Source: a virus
Reading direction: 5' to 3' (one strand)
DNA: 37,037 bases
Virus record (IMG/VR): IMGVR_UViG_3300025785_000041
Coordinates: 1 to 37,037 of that record
The notes beneath the pieces were generated by a model. The model was not told the origin of the DNA and did not search any database. It worked only from the letters and a program-made list of their open reading frames with translations. This document shows, piece by piece, positions 14,731 through 23,700 of the stretch. The first letter of the stretch is position 1. Each line of letters opens with the position of its first letter. Made by a program: the position numbers and the translations under genes.

Positions 14731-17700
14731 AACACTGCCTGCTGTAGCAGTAACTTGGAAAGTTCCTGCTGGTGCCACTGTTGTGGTCACACTTGAACCA
14801 ATTACATAGTAGGTTGTATTAGTTGTTAAACCGCCACTACTTACTGTATTAAATTCTATTGGTTGATTATTAGCAATACTTGTGCTTAGGCCTGTAATGT
14901 CATCGGATGTAATTACGTTTGTGCTTGCGGTTGTTGCACTGATGTTACCTTTAGCAAATCCGCTTCCTGGTTCAATTACTCGTATTTCTGTAATTGCATT
15001 GCTAACTACTTTCATACGGCCGAGTGGTTGTGGGCCAATTCGCATACTTGCGGCTACAGTTCCAGTTGTGCTACTTACTGCAACCCAAATTGGCTGAGCG
15101 CCGATTACGTTGCTAGTCTGATTACTTGGATTTCCAAATGCAACTGCACTCCAGTTGGTAGCAGATCCAGGCATTGTACGTACTGTCCAAGTAATGCCAT
15201 CTGGGCTGGTTGCCGCTACTGTACTTTGTGCTACTGCAAAGAATAATCCTTGACCGTAGCCAATCTTAGTCCAAGTATAGGTTGAACTTAATATGCTTGT
15301 TGTAGTGCCTGAACATGTTGGGCTTGCAGTCCACGATGTACCATAGTTTACACTATAAGCCACCGCTCCGTTTGATGCTAGAGCAATAAATCTGTTATTA
15401 CCGTATGAAACACTTATCCAGTTTTGTGTAGTCGGTAAAGTGCCACCCGCAGTCCAAGTAGTACCATTGTTAGATACACTAGTAATATTTCCACCATAGT
15501 TGATAGCAATAAATGTTCCGCTAGCATTTCCACCAGAACCAAAGGCCACAGCCGAATAGTATCCTGCACTCAATGCCGTTAGAGTTCTTGCTGTCCAATT
15601 ACCTGAAGATGTCGGTGTTCCTGTAGATGCGGCAGTTGCTGTTCCGCTTGCGCCACCAACTGCTACATAAACACCATTGCCGTAAGCTAAACCATACAAG
15701 TTTAGTACAGAAATATAAGCTGTGCCTCCAAGTGCAGTCCATGATGATCCTAAAGTAGACACAATGTTATAAGCAAAATAAGTACCAGTTGATGCTGTGG
15801 TACTCATAGCCAAATACAATGCACTTGGATCTATAACACTAATATTTGGAATACTAGTATAACCATATCCAGTATTTGTTATAGTTAGAGATGTAATTGA
15901 ACCGTTACTATAGTTGCCAGTTGCACTTGCTAAGGTAGCAACATATTGCAATGTAGCACTTCCGTTTGTCTGTGTCAATGTTGTAGTATTAAACACATCA
16001 AATGACGGAATAGTACTACTAGTTGTTCCTGCTACAGTACATTTATAAATTCTTCCAGTAGCCGCTACAATATAATAGTTATTCAATGTAAGTAAGGTAC
16101 TTGCAGGATAAGTGTTTGTTGATAAATTTTGAGGTGTATCAAACGTAACTGTTGGAGATCCATAATAGTTCTTACCCCATGTGTTCATGGTTGTACTACT
16201 AACAACACTAGTTGTTATTATTACACTTGGTGCTGAAATATATCCAGAACCATTAACTGTCATAGTTACGCTAGTAATTGCGCCGTTAAGAACTGTACAT
16301 GTTGCTTGTGCACCTGAACCACTAGTACCTACAAATATAATAGTTGGCGGTGTTGTATAGTTATAACCACCATTAGTAATAATTACACTAGTAACTTGTT
16401 GATTTACAATAACAGGAGTTAAGACTGCTCCAGATCCGCCAAAGCCGCCCAATACTGCTGTGGCTGTTGCGCCTTGGCCGCCTCCGTATATAACGTTATT
16501 CCACACTTGGCTGCTTGGCAATGCGCCACCAGCTTGCCAGGTCTTACCGTCTGTTGAGAACTGTGTTGTTGTACCGTTAGTATTAGTTGCTACAAAATTC
16601 TTATTACCGTAAGTAACTGCACCGTATCCTGCACTAACAACAGTTCTAGAAGTTGCCGAGTAACTAGGAGCACTGTAGCTAATACGAGGTTCAATAATAT
16701 AAGTTGTAGTTAGATCTAAAATATTAGAATATGTTACTGTTGTTGTTGGTGATCCAAAAGATGCACTTACAAAACCAGAAATTACATGATCCCAACCTGC
16801 GGCATATATTGCTGTTCCTACTGTACCTGTAATGCTTAGTCCAGTTGCTGAACTTGTAATAGTTACAGTTGTTCCAGTAAATGGAGTTGTACTCACTGCA
16901 AATGATGTAGGTGATAAATTAGTTGCATTAACATAATATAAAGTACCAGTATCAATGCCATTAAATGCTGTACCAAAAGATATAGTTTGGCCAGCTGTTA
17001 AAGAGTTAGATGATGTAATTAAATTATTAACAACTGAAGCCGCTGTTATAGTTACAGTAGTTACAGTAGTTGTAGTTACAGAAACAATATTAGCGTTGCT
17101 AGCAGTAATTGTAGCACCAGTTGCTAAACTAAATGTATTTGAAGTAGTTAATCCTTGAATATAATACAACCCAAGCGCAGTCAGTCCTGCAATCGCAGTG
17201 CCAACATAAATTGGCATACCATTATACATATTTGCAGTACTAGATACTGTTAATGTATTTTGTGTAGCAGTAATTGTTGTGCTCGATTGTGCAACAGTTG
17301 TATTAGTCTGCCACGTTGATCCAGCACCAGATCCACTGATATTTGAAACAATATATACACCTGCGGCAATTGAGCCGCCAGTTAAGAACATACCAACTGC
17401 AATAGTTCCTGAAACAGTGCCTACTGTTAATATACCAGTAGTAACTGCAATGCTTGAAGCTGATAAAGTTGCAGTAGCATTTGTAGTTGCAGTTATCGAT
17501 GGTAAAGATACACTATCTTTAATTACAAGAGCAGTTTTGCTACCATTATTATAACTTAAAATATTTCCATATTGTCCAACTCCAGTACCTGCTGTAAGTT
17601 GTACACGCATTCCCAGATAAGCGGTAGATAGTGCTCCGTCAGTTGCTGATATTACAATTTGATAAGGTGTAGTATTAGGTTGTGCAGAGTTAGAAGCTGT

Positions 17701-20700
17701 TATATATTTGCTTCCTCCGTAACCGTTTCCATCGTTAAGATCGATCAACCTTGTTTCAAACAATCCTGCATCACGGAATTCGTCTTGGAATACAGCGGAA
17801 TTATAGCCTGAACCACTGATAGTGGGTACGGCACTAGTATAGTTTGTACCTGCGTTTCCATATTCAAATCGATAAACTTGTCCTACTGCATCTGTTACTA
17901 CGTTAGTAATCTGAGCAGGATTAGCACGATTATTTAAATTTCCGTATAAGGGAACTTCGGTTGTGTCAACGCCTTCGGCTACTACACCGTATGTACCATA
18001 TGAACTGTTACCGTTAGTAGCACGAATACGTCCGCCTAACTCTGCCATATAACCTGCATAGCTATAGTAGTTAAAAACCGATACTAGCTCTGATAAAGAT
18101 CCGGCTCCAGTGGTCATCCAACCAATACCGTCTCCAATAATGCATGTGTAATCGTTAGATACCATAGAGTGGTATCCGCCGGCGTGTAATGCACCGTCAA
18201 CTTTAGCACCGTATGCGGCATATCCAAACATTGTACAGTTCTGTACATAACAGCTACGTCCATAGATCCACGCATTGCTATCGTTTGGTCCAAATCCTGG
18301 ATCTAAACTTGTGAAGGCACCACCTATTGGTCGTTTTGTTCCAAACGTTACACTAGCATTTCCTAAATATCCAGTTAAACCGTTCATAGTCATATTACGA
18401 ATACCAGAAGCATTACGTACTAACCACATGTTAGATTTTGCAGAACCGTTAATTGAATTTAACAATACTTGTGCATAACGTAAACTTCTATAGTTACCAG
18501 TATATTGTAAATCATAAATGATAGCATTTAAGTAATATTGAATATCATTCTGTGTTAATGCTACTGGATAATAATATGCTACAGTAAATGCTGGAGTTGC
18601 TACGGATGAAAGTTGTACTGTTGCTCCTGTGGAACCAGTGTTAATATTTGTATACCCTTCAATAGTTGTTACTGTAAATGTAGTTGTACTAGGCGCACTT
18701 GCAACATAATATGTTGTGCCAGCTGTTAAGCCGCCACTTACAAATCCGGTATATGAAACGGTACTAGAAGTACTTGCTACTACACCGGTTGTAAATATTG
18801 CTCCACCAAGACCAATACTAGATACTGTTATATAATTAGAAGTTGCTGTTAATACCCAATAAGTTGTTCCAGCTTGAATATTACCAAATCCTGTACCAAA
18901 AACTACTGTGCCGTTTGGTACTAGGCCTGTAATAGAATTAACTGTAATTTGATTACTAGCATTGGCCGCGGTTGCTGTTGTTGAAGCTGTAGTTGCAGTA
19001 AATTGTACAGGGTCGTTTACTACTAAACTATGTGCCGAACCAGTTGTAATTATATTTGTACCAGTTGTAGTTGAACTTAAAGTATAAGTGTATAGAGATG
19101 CATAGTAGGCTGTAACTTCAGACTGCAAGAACGGAATATTAGCACGTAAGATCTCGGCTCCTTCGATAATACCTAAAGTATTATTATAGGATATAGTTCC
19201 ATTCATTTGAGGTTGAACATACTGACTTGTACCTAAATAACTAATAATTGTATTAAGGTTGTTAGTCGAAGCTGTTAATTGAGCTAGATATGTTGAATTT
19301 GAAAGTGTTGTGGCCACTAGCGTTTGCAGATAATTCAACGCCGCAGTAGTTACAGTTAACTCATATCCTTGTAGTTGATAATCTTGTGTTCTATTATAAG
19401 CACGGCCAGCTTGCACAGTGGCAAAGTTACTGCCTAACAATGTATCAAGGAATATAGCCAATGTAACATTAAACACATCACGCTGTGTATAATTTTGATT
19501 ATAAGTAAATGCTGTATAGTTTGTATTAATATAGCCTACAACACTAGATTGACTTACCGCCGATACCGCTACACCGGTGACAGGTATAGCAACAGTACCA
19601 CTAGTAGCGGCAACACTTATTGTATAGGTACCAGTGTTACCAGTACCTGTACCAAATGCTGTAATTGTGGCGCCGCCGGTAATACCAGTAGCAGTTAATA
19701 CCATGCCTAATGCAATAGTTCCAGAAGACACTGCTGTAACGTTAATAGTAGTTGTACCATTAATTGTAGCAGTAAATGTCGCAGTTGAACCAGACTGATA
19801 TGTCGGAACACTTGCGCTTACTGCTGTCCAAGCGGCTAAGGCTGTTGAACTAGCTGTTGTTAGCTGTGGCATGTTGATAGTTTGAATACTTTGTGTTAAA
19901 CCACTGCCAGTAGTAAATGTAGTAATTGCTGTGCCGTTATAGCTGTTTGACAATTGAAACTGTGTTGAAGTTAGCCCTGTACTAATAACATAATACGGAG
20001 TAACTGTAGAACCAATAATTGTCGATACCAACCCGTTAGCAGTTGACTGAGGAATAATCATGTCGCCTGCACTTAGTCCGTGGTTGGCTGAGCCAACGGT
20101 TACTGCACCGTTTGAAATAGCAGTCGATCCACCAGTAAACGTAATTACAGTACCAGCGTAAACGTTAGCAAGCGAAGTTGATAATGTTACTGTTGTTGAA
20201 CTTGTTGTAGTTGCGGCAACGTAATATGTAGTAGTTGCGGCTAACCCCGAAGTTGTTGTAATTGAACCACCGGTTAAAATAGGAGTACCTTGGTTATAAC
20301 TTGCGGCAGTTTGTAGTGTGACTGTAGTTCCATTAGTATTAGTAATTGTATTACTCAAAGTACCAGTTGTAAATGTTGTACCGCTTGTAATTGTAGTAAT
20401 AATTGCAGTTGGAACGCCAGTTGTTAAACCGTTGTTAACAATATCAATTACAACAAACATTAGTGTTTGCATACGACCGGCATCACGTGATGATCCTGCA
20501 ACCATGTTAGTTGTTGGCAATACTTGAGTCACAGTTGCTTGTAATGAACTACCATAACTAGTGCCTGTTATTACATATGAATTTAATAATGTAGCAATAT
20601 AGTTAAGTGTTGCCGCAAACGCAGTGCCAAACCCTGATGATATCTGTGTACCATACAATGCTGAGTAATAAGCCATACCAGCATTTTGACTTGCCCAGTT

Positions 20701-23700
20701 ACCACCGTAAATCATATCATAGTGTAAAGCATCTAAAATATAACCCATGTCGCGCTGTGTTTTAGGTAAACTATAGTTAGGATTACTTGTTAATGAACTA
20801 TAGTTTGTAGTAAAGTATGCTACTGCTTCAGCAATCAAATATGCACGGTTTGCTTCTAGCATACCAATTACAGTGCCTGGATCAGAAACTGTTACATATT
20901 GCACTCCGCCGCTACTAACTTGTGTTACATTAAGTGTAATATCATTTGTTGGGCTTGTTCCGCCGATTGATGCCCCACTAATACGTAATTTACTACTTGT
21001 AGTGTAGCTGGCTCCAGCAACTGTTGGAACTACTGTGTATGAATAGTATCCATTACCATTTGATAAACGTGTAATTGTAAATGCCGCTGTGCCGTCACCA
21101 CCGCCTGTTACGCTTAGAGCTGTTACGCTTGTGTAAGTAGCTTGTGGTAATGCCTGTTGTGGCCATGTAATTTGTGGGGGTGCCGCAGGACCACCTTGTA
21201 AGTAGCCGGTTAAATCATCAATAGTAGTTTGAATTTGTGCAACTGCACCACTTGCCGCAATTTGCTTCATCTTATAATACATGAAGTTGATTGCACCTAA
21301 TGTTGGAGCTAGTTCTCCACTAGTTGATGAACGTAAGTTTGTAGCACTTGTGTTAGCACGATTAAATGCACGAGCAATTTGGATAGCATTAAAGTTTGAT
21401 CCAAACACCATGTCATATGCAGTATATGTTGCAATTAATGTTGCATCTCGATTAATCAAGTTTGGATTGCTGTATGTTACACTTTGATAATATTTGTAAA
21501 CCCAATATTGTGCATCACTGGCAATATTGCTGATTAAACCAGTAACTGTGTTAAATGCAGTCTGTAGTGCAACCGATTGAGCCCCAATGTATGGTAATAC
21601 TTGTGCGTCTGCTGCCGCATTGTTGATCCAGTTAATAACGTTCTGAATACGATCGCCTGCAAAGTTAGAGGCTGCTACGCCACCATCACCGCCTACTGTG
21701 ACTTGTACAACGTTATTACCTGATGTTGGGCTAAAACCTGTTCCTCGTGCAACTGTAATGATTGCCGCTCTTAAGCGAGTTAGTGCGGCTGTATACGCGG
21801 CTGTTTGTGCCGCAGTAATTTGTAAAATATTTAACGAATAATAAGCCGCACCTGCAATTAAACTTTGTGTGTTACCACCATAAGTTAAATCATATAGTAC
21901 GCTGTCTAAAATGTAAGTAATATCACGAACACCTAATCCGTATTGTGTTGCATTACTTGTAGTAAATCCAGATGTTCCTGGGTTGTTAGCCAAATATTGT
22001 AGAGTTTCTGTAATTAAGAAATTATAATTTTGTTGGATTTGTGTAAATGCAGTTGCATAACCAGTAGTAGTACCAGTTGGATTGCTACCTGATGTTGTTG
22101 CATAGGCTATGTTAGTTATGCTACCAGTACTGTATCCTGTTGGTTGTGGCATCTGAATCACAGGTGTGCCATGCAATCCAGTAGCGACTAGTTCATATAT
22201 GATATTAAAACTTGTTTGTAAATTAGTAATAGCAGTTGAACTACCAGTTGACGCCGCTGGCAAACTTGTTACCTGCGCTGTAGTATTTCCAGTTGTCGGA
22301 GTGATAGCAGTATTGCTCATCAAGTTTGGAATTAATGTCTTAATTCTGTTTAGAGCCACTACTGCTTTAGGAACAACAGTAGCTAGTGTTACGTCTGCCG
22401 CAAATGGTTGTACTACTGTTGAACGAAGTTCGTCGCCAACAAGTGCTGTGTAAGCTGGAACATTGATTGGAAGGACTTCATTATATGTACCTGTTTTAAT
22501 ACTAATAGTAGTAGCTGGATTGATAACAGCTGGTAATACGTTATTAGTTGTACCGGCTGATAAGCAACTTGTCAAATATCCGACAAGTGTTTGTGCTTTT
22601 GATAGTACACCAGATTCAACGGTGTAATTTGTATTGATTTGTTGTTTAGCCTTTTCTGTTTGAACAGTACCTGCAACAGTTTGTCCTCCTGTAGTTGTAC
22701 TTAAGAAACTTACGCTTCCAGAACTACTTGCAGTAACTTGCCAAGTACCATTGTAACTTGTTGGTGTAACTCCGGCTACTACAATGTAACTACCCACAGT
22801 GAATGCTGAACCAGAGTAGGTAATAGTAGCAGTTGTACCGTTACCATTTGCACCAGTTGTTGCGATTGCTGGATTCAATGTCAATTGATAGTTAGTTCCG
22901 GGTGCAGTATTAGCTAATACGTTTGGAATTAATGTATTTGCAAGATAATTTAATCCGCCATTGAACGCTGTTACATCATACGCATAAACACCAGTAGCAA
23001 ATGTTGAGCCGGTTGAGTTAAAGAACGCTTGAACGTTAGTAGTTGTTTGATATGTACCGTTGTGTGTAATATCAAATATTAGTCCTTGAATTACTAAACC
23101 GGTATCACGTTCTGACTTGCTACCAAGATATGAATATGTACCAACGTTAGCACTACCAGTACCTACTGTAAACAATGTAGGAACAAGTGCATTTGCATAA
23201 CTTGTAGCAATAGTAAATGTTGTGCTTGATAGTACTTGAGCAACAAAATATGTTGTGCCTGCAACGATATTGCCAGAACTTATTGTGAATACAATTGGCA
23301 TACCAACATATAAGTTTGCAGTAGTTATTTGTGCAACTGTACTTGTGCCGCCAACAGTAATCGTTGTACTTGATGTACCAGTTACGTTAACACTATATTG
23401 ATAATAGATATAATTGTTAACTTCCTTCATCATAAATTCTTTACTAGCTGTTAGTAAAAATTTAGCATTAGGGTTTAAATAACCGTCTTCAACTTGTTGA
23501 CAAGCGTAACGAATACTTTGCCAAGGTTTATCAATAGTTGTTCCTTGGCCTTGAGTTGTAACATCTGATCCAGTAGGAGCAACATATACAAGATTATTAA
23601 TTTGTCCATAATATTGCCACGAAGGCTGATTATTGTTTACACGTAAAACTTGGCCGTCGGCACCAATTGGCAAACGTGTTGGACCATTAGCACCATAATA

